A program made the translations under genes and the position numbers. From Hemerocallis citrina (lineage: Eukaryota; Streptophyta; Magnoliopsida; Asparagales; Asphodelaceae), in contig CM030366.1 of assembly GCA_017893485.1 (NCBI GenBank), positions 73,785,227 to 73,849,226 of the forward strand: a stretch of DNA of 64,000 bases, written 5' to 3'. The notes below the pieces were generated by a model. It ran no database searches. It had not been told where the DNA came from and saw nothing but the letters and a program-made list of their open reading frames with translations. Below, in pieces: positions 33,508 through 47,300 of the stretch; position 1 is the first letter of the stretch; each line of letters opens with the position of its first letter.

Positions 33508-35021
33508 TGTTGGTGTATGCCGTAGAGGCCAGTTGTGTATTGATATTAGTAGTTACATTGGATTATGATATTTATTTCATATAAGAGGCATTTTATTTGT
33601 TGTGTTTTTTTTTTATTATTGTGATTAAATGAACATAATAAAGTCCTTAGAATAGTAGGTTCAATACCATGTGATATCAAGTGCATAACTTGATTGTGAG
33701 ATCCTATTAGTTGTAATCAGAACACTATTCTTAAATATCCCTAGTCAAGTATTATTGTGAATTAGGACAACAATAATACATAGAGATTAGTATATGCGTA
33801 GACTGATGACCATATCTCACAGGTTATGGATATGAGATATCAAGTCTTCACATGGGTACATATTAGAGTAATGATGTACTGGATTGACCCACTATGAGAA
33901 CGATGCATGGATCGTTATGTGAGTGTCATAAGAGGTTGTCACAGTGACCATGGTATACGCAATCCTTTGACTTGAAGTCACTACGGTTCCCTACATAAGA
34001 AGTTGTATGTTAATGTCGTCAAATATTGCCTGTAATAAGGTGATTATAAAGTCGACTATTGGATATACTGTAAATCATGCAGAGGGATGTGAGTGACTTG
34101 GATAGAATTTGTCCCTCTTAAATAACAGGAGCGATATCTTTATTAAGTGAGACTGCAAAATGCATGGCCGTGCTCAAATGAGTCAATATGAGATATTGAG
34201 GTCGTTTGTTTTATTAAGTCTACTCGAACATCAAAAAAACCAAAGATTGAACTATACAAGGGTGACATGCTCTATGCCATGTGGTCAATTAAGATATCTG
34301 GACAAAGGGACTAGATTACATGGTAACATTGGTCACAGATAGGTTTTGTCAAATCACTGATATTCCTGTTACTTGAGTAGCAGTGATGTATTACTAGAAA
34401 CCGCTTAATGTTTGTAATACTAAGAATATGTTTTTAGTTATTACTGTCAATGTAATGAGAACCTATAGTGTCACACATTTAGAATGGATCAAAATTGGGA
34501 TTTAAGTTCATAAGATGAATTTAATTGGGGATCCAAGTAACACTTGGACTCCTGACAGTGGTTGGACATTTAATTAGATTACATGGACTGACTAAAGTTC
34601 AAAGGCCCACACATGAATCTGACCCAGATCATATTGTGAGCCCAACAGCCTCATTACCCTCTTAGGATTGATTTTCTGCACCTATATATATGATACGTAT
34701 CTGTGGAAAAGTTACACATGAGAAAAACTCTAGCTGTCACAGAAATTGTGAGAGAGAGAGAGATCGTGAGGAACATCCCCTTCCCGCAGCTAGCACCGCA
34801 GCATGAGGGAAAGCTTGATTTGATCCGTTCGTGTGGATACAGTAGAGGCATTACAATATTGCAGTGCTGTGATTGGCATACTATGGAGATAGCAGTTCCA
34901 TCTTCTAGGTATAACTCCTAAACATGATTTATGGTTTTCGCACAGATCCATGACTAGGATTCGATATTTTTGTAATTTTTCCGCTGCGTATATATTCTGA
35001 GATTACCCTCAAAACCTAACA
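33508..35021 (+). repeat. 3' LTR of a copia element
   Basis: It begins TGTTGGTGTATGCC directly after the purine tract and ends CAAAACCTAACA, followed by AGATA. It has a TATA-like CTATATATATG near 34684 and a GA-rich leader after it. It is about 1.5 kb. The DNA after 35021 belongs to the 120-bp array of the minus-strand gypsy element, so this copia copy inserted there. Confidence 0.7.
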
Positions 35022-35090
35022 AGATATCACTAGACTCTAAGGGAGAGCCGTTCGGTAGGCGAGTTTGAGGAGCACTACTAGATGATTTGG
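35022..35090 (-). repeat. Fragment of the 120-bp tandem array (left side)
   Basis: TATCACTAGACTCTAAGGG and GCGAGTTTGAGGAGCAC match the array at 42652-42900. The two parts are separated by the solo LTR inserted at 35091. Confidence 0.85.
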
Positions 35091-35621
35091 TGTAACCCCC
35101 GTTCCCGTAAATACATATTTTCTGTATTTCGATCATTTATAAATTTATTTTGTGTTAAATTCGTTTTGGATCTTCTGTTTTTCTAATCAACAGTTATATT
35201 TATTTCGAATGATGATGTATTTCAACTTTATTTTCTATTCCTAATTGATCTATTATTTTATTACTCTTGTTATTATTATTATTACTACCATTATTATTAT
35301 TATCAGTATTATTATTATTGTTGGTATTATAATTATTATTTTTATTTCAAAGAATAAACCAAGTATATTATTAATATATGATTATTTTAATTAATTGTGA
35401 AAAACTAAATCTTAATCTAATTGTATTCTTTCACTTAATTCTATTTTCTATTGAATCTTGTAAAATTGTGTTATACATCCTATTCGAATATTTTGTGTAT
35501 TAAGTATTCTAATTCAATCTAGTAATATCCTAAATTTTATTCCCTATTGGATTTGAACCTATACACTTTAAACCATTTCTTATTGGATCCATACCCATTG
35601 CTCAAACCCATCATAATATCC

Positions 35622-35629
35622 TATAAATA
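35622..35629 (+). promoter_or_regulatory. TATA box of solo LTR copy 2
   Basis: TATAAATA, 531 bp from the U3 edge. Equivalent boxes are TATATAAA at 49761-49768 (copy 5, plus) and 47326-47333 (copy 4, minus). Their constant position sets the transcription direction of the family. Confidence 0.6.
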
Positions 35630-38334
35630 CTAACCTATTCACCCCTAACCCTAAACCCTATACTGTTGAACCCTACCCCAGCAGTCACCTTCCTCCCTCC
35701 TCTGTCTTTTTCGAAAACCCAACCGTCGAATACCTTCGAACCATCCCATCGAGCTCGCCACCTCCTACATCAGCCGACCTACCTCCCCTTCTTCTAGTCC
35801 CCGCCCAACACCAGCACAACCATCCTCTGCCCTCCCTCACAACCGACTTCGACTCATCCGCCATTTCCAGTCACCTCGCCCACTCCGTCGAAGTCCATCG
35901 CTGCACCCCTTGAACCCCGAAACACCCCCAGTCGCCTCCACCCCATCGACTGCTCCTTCCGATCACCCTTACTACCGCCCTTCATCTCCTCTGTTTTTCC
36001 CGCCCAAACCCTTCGAGCTGCATGCCCCATCGTTGTCTTCCCTCAGTCAGCCGCCAGTCTCAGTCGACCACCGACCATCACCACCAGTCGCTGCCATCGC
36101 ACATAGCCCGCCGTCGAAGCCGCTCCCGCCATTTCCGCTACTGCTCTATTACTGTTTGCAGTTTTAGAGTGCATCTTCGATCTGGACCCTTGATTGTGAT
36201 CGCGATCCTTGATCTTTGATCATGATCTTTTGATCTCGACCCTTGATCATGTGGAGATTGCTGGATCTCGGCCATTGATCGCTTTGATCGTCTTGATCTC
36301 GATTGCTTGGTCTTAAATCTTGATCTCGATATTTGATCTCGGTCGTTGGTTTCTTGATCTTGCACTTGATTGTCGATGTCATTGAAATCCGTACCTGATC
36401 GTGATTGCACATCGATATTTGCTTAGTTTGCAATCATCGCCGTTGCAGCTGGGATTCTTATCCTATTATTCTCCCCTTGAATTGAACATCGAATCAAATT
36501 CAAGTTTTATTGAAATTCTTGCAAGTAGATCTTATTCGTTATCATATCATTGTATTGATTATCTTCGTTGGGTCTATTGATAGTTTACACGAGCCAACCC
36601 CCAATATTCTTTACATCGTGCCACTTTTGACTCCAAAAATTGAATTTTTCACGTATTCATATAGTATCGTTAATAGGGTTATGCATATGGTCACGACACA
36701 ATTAAATTATTGTAGAACAATAGCTAGGTTGTATGGTTGATTGATCGATTGTTGTTTGGTTGGAGTTAAATTAGTGTATGTATGTGATTTTATTTTATTC
36801 ATCATGCTATTACACCTTTCATGTTGATTACATAATTTATCGACTAATAGAATTGATACCCATCGTGTTTAATTAACTTATTTCATGAAAAATATCCAAA
36901 ACCCTGTATGTTGCTTGCTGGTTGTATGTTATCTGCTATTTTCGACCCAGTAAATGATCTCAAAATAAATTAAGGAATAAGAGTTGTAGCCTTATCTTTC
37001 TAGTTTCCAGAACATTTTGAATTTCTGAATTCCGAGTTATGTAGCAAAAGTTATGCTCGTTTTACTACAGTTGTGTTTTTATTTTTCAGATTTTCAGATT
37101 CTTGCATGTTTGATGTTTAAACTGTTAAAAGCCTGATCAAATGTAAAAATTTTGCTCTGATAATTTTCAGAACATTAGTTAACATGTTTAGGAGTCTAAT
37201 AAATATTTTTAATGAATTTATTATCGAGTTTTTGCTGATTCTAAAAATATAACAACATGATTTCAAAATTCTACCTGAACATGATTCTGTAATGAATGGT
37301 GTGTTTGGCCTAGCTAATGTTGTCGGATTTTGAACTTTAAATATGCGTTGGAACTGTGTGGAATTCTAGTTTCTAGAACTTCTAACTGATTCAGTTTTTG
37401 TGTTCTGTAATAGCAGGAAATTGCATTTTAGTACAGACCACTCTTGCTCTCCAGAATTTTATATTCTAGTTTTTAATAGTTTAATTAATCCTACATCGTA
37501 GTATTACATGAATCGTATTGTTTATGTTGCATTGCATGATCCTAATGAGTTATTGTCATCATTCCAATTATCCTACTTCATTCTCATGTCTCAAATTGCA
37601 TATCATATTGTTGCATTAATAAAATAATTAGCAAGTCGGGGTTTAAGAGATTGACTTGAGTAGTGAATAATATAGTGACTGTTTTGACCAGTATTTATCG
37701 ATTGATTGTGGAGCGCTGACTACGACACCCAAATCTTTTGTGTCGTGAACCCGTGAACCCGTGAACTCGTGAATCCGCGAATCAGTAAATCAGTGTATCA
37801 GTGTATCATTATAATGAATCGTGCAACAATATTGTTATCGTATCAGTGATTATCGTACCGGCACATGATCTATAGAATTCACCACTTAGTCTCAACAAAA
37901 TTGATTGTATGCATCGAACCTGTAGTATGGAACATATGAGACACAGTAGTACGTGTATTAGTTAGGATTTAAAATGATTAATAGACTTAAAAATTGACAC
38001 CACATTGACATTGCATATTGTTCATCATTGTTCTATTAATATCAAATATTGGCTAAGTGTTATTGTTATTGATGACTGAATATTGTTATCGAGTATTGAA
38101 TTATTGTTTATATCAATTGCATCGATTATCATGATATTGCTTATTGCTATTGTCCCGTGTTATTGATTCCTATTGATCCATTGAATTCATTGTTATACCA
38201 TTATTCCATTGTTCTTTGTTTTCTCTACTTGCTGTCTACGACTTATTCTAAGGACAATTTTTCTCTTCTTTTTAGATGAAGTGTTCAGAGGTAATGAAGA
38301 AGAATTTCCTGCCGGGATTGGAGAACAAAGATTC

Positions 38335-41300
38335 TGTAACGCCCCGCTTCCCAAAAGAGAATACGGAATACAGATACGTGACTAAGTCCAGCGAATGATT
38401 TTCATCATCCATAAGCTGTTCAAGAATCTTTACAACATTTTACGAGAATAATCAGAGTCGGAAGCAAAAGAATCAACCAACATGCATATATGAATCAAAA
38501 TACCAACAAGAATACTTGAAACCAAAATATATTAATCTCAAATAATCTAGATCTGAATAAGTCAATATACTGGGTCACATTGCCCAAATACAAATAAATC
38601 CAAGTACAAGTTATAATTGTTCAAGATAAGAAACAAGAAATAGAAATATATAGCAAAAATCTCCAGCAACTAGTATTTCATCTTTCCTATTCCATCTGGT
38701 AGCTGATCTTCAAAATCTGCTATTTAACAATTGCAGGGAAGAGGAAAAGAGAAAATAAGTACCTGTCAATTGCAAGTTACGGGCCGTTTGTAATGCAGGA
38801 TACAAGTACATGGGAAAAACTAACTATAACATGGAATATGCATAATAACAAAAGATAACAAGCAGCATGGTAAGGTGAACAAGTAAAAGTAACATATGTC
38901 AAGTGTCAAGTGAACAAGTATCATGTAAACAAGCAACAAGTGTCAAATATAAAGTACAAGTAGCAAGCATCAGGTATCATGTATCAGGTAGCAAGCATTA
39001 GGTATCAAGTCTCATGTATCATGTTCAAGTGTCATGTACCAAGTCTTGTAGTTATTACTATCTAGATAGCACTTCATGCATCTCGGTTTTTACTACATAG
39101 TTGCTACATTCAAACAAGTTACGTTTAGGCCTAGTGGTGGATTTCTATAAGGCTGTGTACTCAGGCGTCAAGTCAAGTAACAAGTATCAAGTAAACAGGC
39201 ACGAATTACGCAGTGAAATCGTGGCAACAGAAACAGGCATGAATCATGTAGTCATGAAACATGGCAAAAAAGTAGTAACAGGCATGAATCATGCAATCAT
39301 GAAATATGGCAACATATAATAATAACAGGTATGAATCATGTAGTCGTGAGTTCATGGCATAATTTAATAATAACAGGCATGAATCATGTAATCGTGAGTT
39401 CATGGAAGAATATAATAATAACAGGCATGAATCATGCGAGCATGAAACATGGCAACAAGTAATGGGATCACGGGACCTCTTCTGAGTACACATACCTATA
39501 TTGTTCATTACTAAGGTCTTTCCCTTAACCCCGGCTTGTTACTTTTTATTATTATTAAACAGGCATGTACATGTCACAAAACAGAGCAAGAATATCATGT
39601 CATAAATAAGTAACAAGTTCAGCTTGCAAGATAAATATGTACGAGTGCAAGATAACACATAAAAGGATAAAATAACCAAATTTTTAGTTCAGGACAGCAA
39701 GACCATACTGCAGTTAAATTGAAATTCCCGGTGTTACAAACATGCAAACCTGAATTCGTCGAAAGTTATAGAAAATAGACTCCCGGCCAAATCCAGCAAA
39801 CATATATAAGTCATATAGTAATTCACAAAACATAACTCAAAACTGATTTGAATCCAGAAAACACGTTCAGCCAGAAATCAGTAAATCGAATTCAAAGTCC
39901 AGAAAACAGCATCCAAACTTCTCAAATAAATCCAGGAAAAATCTGGGGTATTTCCCTATATGTCTAGTATCAGAATATAAAGTTTCAAAATTTTTCAGTA
40001 AGATTAGTTTAGCCATCAAAAATCAGAAAACATCAAGAAACGATAGTTTGGCAAATATGGAATTCCCAACACTGCTGTACGAAAACTGTAATATCTCGCA
40101 AACTGCGAAACAAAATCCAAATCCGCCAAAGGGAGATAAATATAGACAAATTAAGCTAACTTTCATATTTCATAAATATTTTTCATACAGGAAAAGAAAT
40201 TAGGGTGAAAACACAAATCTTTACAGAACAGCGAGAAAAATTCAGCAAGTATAGTTTTTATAAACAAGCATGAACCGGCATATAAACTCATCAATAGAAT
40301 CCACAAAAATTTTAGGTAATCCCTAGATAGATGTAGAAATACTGACAAAAGTTTTAGATCAAAATAATATGTGTAGCACAAGTATCAAAATAATTTAGTC
40401 ATCAAAATCATCGAGAAACGAAATCTGAAAATGATCTACACCTCTGTAGTAAAACAACCATATCTCACACATACAAAAACGAAATCGATCAAGGTCAGAG
40501 GGGTTGCATAGAAGACGAATTCCTCTAAAATCATGTTTTATACTGAAATTAAGATTCTGACCTTAATATGGTCTAAATTAATGAATAAGACAGATTATCG
40601 GCAAATTACAGAATTTACTTTAGGAACAAAACTAACATGAATCACACGAAACTTAATCGAAACATAACTAAACATGAATTGGAGTCTATTAAGTGTCCAA
40701 ACAACATGAAACAGGGTATACGACATGTTCACAACAAGTATATCACATGGATCCAAACCAATACACGATTTCTCATAAATAACTCACAAATATAATCACA
40801 TCAAGAATGGTCAAAACCTAAGTTGTTTCATGTCAAATTTGTGTCGTGAGGCAACTATGGTCAATAGCACTATAGAGACAATACTCATCACAAATACATC
40901 ACACACGAGTTGTCTCTAGAACCCTTCTACACTACAAGCGGTATTTATGACTTGTATCATGCATAGGAATTAAGTACAAGTTACTTATCTTAACCGAAGA
41001 CAAAAACGAAGGCGAGCAAAAGCAAGAATAACGGGAATGGATTCCTGGACAACGAACACAACAAATCAACGAACGAATACCCGAACAAAACCCGAGATCA
41101 TGCACTTACACGTGCAACTCTTGCACGTGCAAACATGAGAAGAGGGGGAGAAACTAAAGCACTAGTAAATGTAGTCGGAGAGGAACAGCGATGGGGAATG
41201 CTGGCTATTGTCGTCGGAGAGACAGCAGCGCAGTGGTGCTGCTATCGCTGGTAGCAGGGCGAGGGTGCTGCCGTGCCGTGGTGCACTGTGGTGGAGGTTG

Positions 41301-41974
41301 TTACCGAGGCTGGAGCGCGCGGGGGGGGGGTGTCGGCACTGCATTGTCGGGATGCTGCCGGCGCTCAGGAGGAGCAGGATGACAGGCTGACGGGGGCACA
41401 ACACCGATGCTGCAGTTGCTGTGGCTGTTGAAGTCGCAGAGACTGATTGTAGGAGGGAGACAGGGAGAAGGGATGGACGTAAGTGGGGTGAGCGGGAGGC
41501 TGAGGGCAGCATGACGCTGGGAGAATGAGTGGGAGGACGGGGGTGAGCACATGGGTAAGGTTTGGAGGTCGAGAGGAGGAGAAGGGAGAGGTAGGGGGCG
41601 ACTGTGATGTGTTAGAAGGTGAACAGACGTGGGAGAGATGGGTTTAGAATATATAGGGGGTTTTAGGGTTAGGGATGCTATCAGGTTTGGGTGTGTGGGT
41701 ATCAGGTGTAGTTGGGTTAAAATAGGGTTTGGGCTGTGAGTGGGTTAACAGGGTTGTGGGTATAAAACAGTGGGTAGGGTTTTATTGAAAATGGGTTTTG
41801 GGTAGTATAAGCTAATTAGAAAATATACCATTAGATTTAGAGAAAAAGTAAATAATTTATTCAGTAGAAAATATACAATTAGTAATACCATAGTACAATA
41901 AATCAAATAGTATACACTGAGTTAACACTCAAATACTAGCAAATACAAATGAATTTTTAATAAACAATCAAGAA

Positions 41975-42036
<62 letters not shown>

Positions 42037-42310
42037 CAATGATCATAATAATAATAATAAAAATAAAATTAACAGTAATAAGAATAGTAATACTGATACA
42101 AAATAATAATAAAAACGTTAATAGGGTTTGTATTGTAATATAAAAATCGTTTGAAAATAATAATAAATACAATTAATGAAAGGAGATGGTTTTTAACAAG
42201 AGATACAAAATAAATTTGAAATATAATGAATTTAAGAAAATCAAAATTTCATAAAAACCCAAACTCAGATAGTACAGAGAAAATATGGATTTGGAAAAAC
42301 AGGGGTTACA
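38335..42310 (-). mobile_element. Solo LTR (copy 3 of 5), nested inside copy 2
   Basis: The ends TGTAACGCCCCGC and GGGGTTACA are intact, and the 5-bp target duplication GATTC is perfect (38330-38334 and 42311-42315). Length is 3,976 bp. It includes a cryptic ATCAAGTATCATGT-like repeat (38880-39060), an AGGCATGAATCATG repeat (39230-39440), a GC-rich leader with a G run (41280-41530) and an (AAT)n microsatellite (41974-42034). It has no internal genes. It is opposite in orientation to the host LTR. Confidence 0.93.
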
Positions 42311-42646
42311 GATTCTGAAGATTTAATGCTTTTAATTACTTATTGTTTTATCAAACTTAATGTATTGAGACTTGTTATCTATTTGTGATTGGATTATTAT
42401 TGTATTGGGCTTATGACCCGAATTTTATTATTTGTTTCCAGACGTTGGTTTATTGTATTTGGATATTTCATATTGTTTCATTCTAAGTATTATTGTTCAT
42501 GAGATTATTATTATTGTCTGAGCAATTGTTTTGTGTTGAATATATTATTGAGTTGATCGGATAAACAGCATATGGGTGACGTTAGTCATTCGCTGGGCCA
42601 ATGTCTTGTACTCGTATTCCATATTTTTAGGAAGCAGGGCGTGAAA

Positions 42647-43010
42647 GTTGGGCTCTAAACTCACTATTGGTGAAGATGGCTGCTCGGGAAGCGAGCTGGT
42701 TGAAGGGTATCACAAGACTCTTAGAAAGAGCTATTTAGTAGGGGAATTTGGGGAGCACCACTAGATGAGTTAGGCTCCGAACTCGCTGTTGGTGAAGATG
42801 GCTGCCCAGGAAGCGAGCAGGATGAAGGGTATCACTAGACTCTAGGGAAGAGCTATTCGGTAAGCGAGTTTAAGGAGCACCAAACTCATTGTAGGGAGAA
42901 ATGAGTTATTGGGGGAGCTAATGTGGCGAGTTGAGCACCTGACTCATTGCCTGGAGTCGATGAGTTATTGGTGTAGCTCTAAAGAAGGGCTGGGAACGGA
43001 ACTCATTGCC
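42647..43010 (-). repeat. 120-bp tandem array in the 3' region of the large gypsy element
   Basis: Units of about 120 bp contain TTGGTGAAGATGGCTGC, AAGGGTATCAC (42703 and 42825) and GAGTT-bounded stretches. The array also occupies 35022-35090 on the other side of the solo LTR. It then passes into a shorter ACTCATTGCCTGGAGT-type repeat. Confidence 0.8.
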
Positions 43011-43269
43011 TTGAGTTAATTAGTTGTGAAACCCTTTGTGTTTGTTGCTTGGGAGATAGTTGCGCCTAATAGTGGATCTACCACTGCTTGATGTATCTTC
43101 ATTGCTTTGAATTGCAATGAAAACTCTTTTAGTACTTGATACTTGTGTTCTTCTTTGCCGACGACTGTTTTCGATGTGTTGGATTTGAACTCTTGAGTCT
43201 TCACGTCTTTAGTAGCTTTGATTACCATCGTTGTAGTGACCCCATGCTATTTTCTACTAGTCGGATGTT

Positions 43270-43763
43270 GTGTATGTTGGGAGCAATCCCTACGATGGCG
43301 AGATTTCCCGTCTCTGTATCAGACTACGCGTGGCAGAGTTGGGGCTTACCCTTTTACGAGAAAAGCTATTCAAGGCGGAAGTGAAGCTCGGCAACTTGAG
43401 GAGAGTGTTGACCAGGAGGAATATCAAAACGGGACATCTCGATGACTGTCCGTGAGAGACATCTCTGCCCGATGTGGGGGGGGGGGGGGGCACTTACACA
43501 ACAGTGAGATTCCTCTTGCTGATACGGTCGACAGGAGGGACTTAGAGATTAAAGCCCTTCGTTGTTCTTTGCTTGCGGCTACTACCGAGAGGGATGAGTT
43601 GAAGAATGTAGTGCTTGAGAAGTGCTTAGAGGTTGCTCATTTTGAAAGGGGTCATCCCCGATTCTCTGAAGAGACTCATCCAGATTGTTTGGCGTGCATT
43701 CGTACGGTCCGTTGGAAGATTAGGGTGAAGGATGCCCACCTCAAGGAGAGGCCTATCGAGTAG
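43270..43763 (+). pseudogene. Antisense ORF remains of a Tat-lineage gypsy element
   Basis: Two frames on the plus strand, opposite to the pol remains, look protein-like. 43270-43455 has LTLLREKLFKAEVKLGNLRR. 43452-43763 has ALRCSLLAATTERDELKNVV followed by an acidic/basic coiled-coil-like stretch and an ETHPDCLACIR segment. A G15 run (43476-43490) sits between them. Tat-lineage elements are known to carry an extra, often antisense, ORF between pol and the 3' LTR, and this position fits. The function of such ORFs is not settled. An AATAAA-like AAAATAAAAAG near 44162 could be its 3' end. Confidence 0.5.
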
Positions 43764-44392
43764 GAAGTGAAGATCCATAGGTTGAAGTGACTTCTTGAGG
43801 GGGCTAGGACTAAGAGCACTTCTTATTTTTGTGATGAGATAAATTAAGGGAGGTCATTTCATGAATTAGCTTTACGTCTGCACGGGATCTCGAGAAATCT
43901 GGGAGATGCCCAAAGCGAAGTGGCTGGTTCATCAAGTGTTGCCTTGGATTGAGGGGCAGCGCGTGTTGGTGGCCACACGGTTCAGACTCAATCTGCGGGT
44001 TTGAGAGATCGAGGTGGTGCTTTAGTAGCCAGGGGGGCCATAGCCTATGCATGTCCCTTAATAGAAATATCCTCTTGCCACGAGGGAGTAGAGATGACGC
44101 TGAGGGATACTTGTAATCTTGTTGACTGTTTCTCTTCAACTTGTATTGAGATGTTTGATGTAAAATAAAAAGTTTTCTAAGTGTTTAAGCGTTCTCTTTG
44201 AGTAGTATCTCTTTGTATTTAGAGTAGTTGTGGTAACTTTAGTAGAGGGTTGGACCTCTTGTACTCTTGTTGTGGCAAGTTGCAAGAGTATTCTTTGGGA
44301 GGGGCTTGGCCCCAATTTTTGTTAATCGGGGTGGTTATCGTGTTGTGTTAGCTCGCTCTGAATGCCGAGTTTGGCTCTAACTCGATTGGTTG
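43764..44392. other. Remainder of the gypsy 3' region
   Basis: No recognisable coding sequence. It ends in the GGTTG target duplication (44388-44392) next to solo LTR copy 4. The frame at 43810-44139 on the minus strand has no known motif. Confidence 0.4.
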
Positions 44393-47300
44393 TGTCACGC
44401 CCCGCTTTCCAAAACAGAATACAGAATATGGATACGTGACTAAGCCCAGCGAATGATTTTTATCATCCATAAGCTGTTCAAGAATCTTTACAACATTCAC
44501 AAGAATAATCAGAGTCGGAAGCAAAAGAATCAACCAATCATGCACATATGAACCAAAATACCAACAAGAATACTTGAAACCAAAATAAATTAATCTCAAA
44601 TAATCACGATCTGAATAGGTCAAATATCCTGGGCCACATTGCCCAAATACAAGAATAAATCTAAGTACCAAAATATAATATTGTTCAAGCAAGCTACAAG
44701 AATTAATAATAATAAAATCCAGCACTAGTACTTCATGTCACCAATACCATCTGGAACCTGTTCTCCATAATCTGCAATTTAATAATTTCAGGGATAGAAA
44801 AAAGAAAACAAGTACCCGTCAATGCAAGTTACGAGCCGCTTGTAATGCAGGATACAAGTACATGGGAAAAACTAACTAATAATATGGAATAAGCATGATA
44901 ATAATGTGTAACAACTAGTATGATAAGGTGAACATGTACAAGAAGCATGCAACAAGTGTCAGGTGAACAAGCATCATGTAAATAAGCAACAAATATCAAG
45001 TATCATGTAAACATGTATCAAGCGTCAAGTATCAAGTCTCATGTATCAATTAAGCATGTATCATGTTCGAGTATCATGTTCAAGTATTATGTATCCAGTC
45101 TTGTAGTTATTACTATCTTGGTAGCACTTCATGCATCCCATACGACATGGTTGCTACAACAAACAGTTTCGCTTTAGATTTCATAGTGGACCATAGAGGA
45201 TAGTGTACTCAGGGACAAGTATCAAGTAATCGAGCTCCAAACTCCAAGTATCATATATCATGTATCATGTAATCACATATCACATGTCAAGTTGTGCAAG
45301 TGACAAGTACGTGTCTTGCATACAAGTGTCAAGTAATCACGTGTCAAGCATCATGTCTCAAGTCATCACGTAGGATCAGTGGATCCCCTTTCGAGCACAC
45401 ATTTTTGAATTATCCACTATTAGATCTTTCCCTTAAACCCCGGCTTGATTATTTATTATTAATGTCAAAAAAGCATGTATGTGTACAAAACATATCAAGA
45501 ATAATATAGCATGATCATGTAACAAGTTCAAGTTGCAAGATAAACATGTACGGGTGCAAGATAACACATGGAAGGATAAAATAACTAAATCTCTAGTTCA
45601 GAATAGCAAGACCATACTGTAGTAAAACAGTGGTTCCCGGCGTTACAAACATGCAAATCTGAACCCGTCAAAACATATAGAAAGTAGACTCCCAACCGAA
45701 TCCAGCGAATATAAATAAATCATATAGTATTTTACAAAAACATAACTCGAAACTGATTTGAATCTAGAAAATAGGTTCAGCCAGAAATTAGAAAATCGTA
45801 TTCAAAGTCAGAAAAACAGCATTAAAACATCTCAAATAAATTCCGAAAAAATCTGGGGTATTCCCCTATATGTCTAGTATTAGAATATAAAGTTTCATAA
45901 TTTTCCAGTAAGATTAGTTTAGCCATCAAAAATCAGAAAACATTAAGAAACGATAGTTTGGCAAATCTGGAATTCCCAACTCTGCTGTACAAAAATTGTA
46001 ATATATTGCAAACCGTGAAACGAAATCCAAATCTGCCAAAGGGAGATGAAAATAGACAAAATAAGCTAACTTTCATATTTCATAAATATTTTTCATACAA
46101 GAAAATGAATTAGGGTGAAAATACAAATCTTTACAGAACAGCGAGCAAAATCCAGCAAGTATAGTCTTTATAAACAAGTATGAAACGGCATATAAAACTC
46201 ATCAATAAAATCAAACAAAATTCTGGGTAATCCCTAATAAAGTGTAAAAATACTGACCAAAATTTCAGATCAAAATAATATGTTTAGCACTAGTATCAAA
46301 ATAGTTTAGTCATCGAATCATCAAGAAACAAAATCTGAAAATGAAATACACATCTATATTAAAACAATCATATCTTACACATACAAAAACGAAATCGATC
46401 AAGGTCAGAAATTTTGGAAAGAAGAAGGATTTTTCTAAAAATTATGTTTAATACTGAAATTAAGATACTGACCTTATCATGGTCTAAAATAGCAATCAAA
46501 ACTGATCATCGACAAAGTATAGATTTTCCACTTAACGTCAAATCAACATACAACATACGAAACTCGTTCCAAATACAACCAAACATGTTATAGAGTCTAC
46601 CAAGTATCCAAACATCATGACATAGGGTATATAGCATGTCTATAACAAGTATATTACATGGATCCAAATAAACACACAATTTCTCATAATTATCTCACAA
46701 ATATGATCACATCAAGAATGGTCAAAACCTAAGTTGTTTCATGTCAATTTTGTGTCGTGAGGCAACTATGGTCAATAGCACTATAGAAACAATACTCATC
46801 AAAATACATCACACACGAGTTGTCTCTAGAACCCAACTACACTACAAGCGGTATTTAGTACTTGTATTTGCAAAGGAATTGAGTACAAGTTACTTGCCTT
46901 AACCGAAGACAAAACGAACACCAAGAATAACGGGAACGGAATCCCAGGCAACGAACAAAACCCATGAACAAGAAATCCACGAATCAACGAACCACGATCA
47001 CACTTGCAAACCCACAAGCGAGAGAGAGAAGATCGGAAGGGACACATAGCGGTGCTGGCCCAGTGCTGGCATTGCTGCTACTATTAATCGGTGCCGGCGG
47101 ACGGACGGGGGAAGAGATGGACGAGGGGAAGATGGAGTGCTCGGGGGTTTGGGTTTGGGTGGTCGGCTATGGAGGTGATCGGGGGGTAGTTTGGCGTTAG
47201 CTAGGTGCAGGTCGGAGGGGAGAGGAAGGTTAGGAGTAGGCTGGGGGTGCTGGTCGGGTGCAATCGACGCAAAACCAAGGGGAGACCGGGGGGTATGTGA

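Larger units (their letters stand above)
35091..42646 (+). mobile_element. Solo LTR (copy 2 of 5), split by a nested solo LTR
   Basis: It starts TGTAACCCCCGTTCC at 35091 and ends GCAGGGCGTGAAA at 42646. The flanks are TTTGG (35086-35090) and GTTGG (42647-42651), a target duplication with one change. Net length without the inserted copy (38335-42310) is about 3.57 kb. It has a TATA box at 35622-35629 and a C-rich leader after it (35690-36150). The right part (42316-42646) is the inverse of the left end of copy 3. The frames at 35910-36167 are leader composition, not a gene. Confidence 0.85.

Noticed and set aside
29531..35021. A single complete copia element from 29531 to 35021
   Set aside because: The two LTRs differ in sequence and length, and integrase is missing. 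The parts come from different elements.
41162..41512. 116-codon minus-strand frame and its overlaps
   Set aside because: Lies in the GC-rich leader of solo LTR copy 3. The matching leaders of copies 4 and 5 do not keep the frame.
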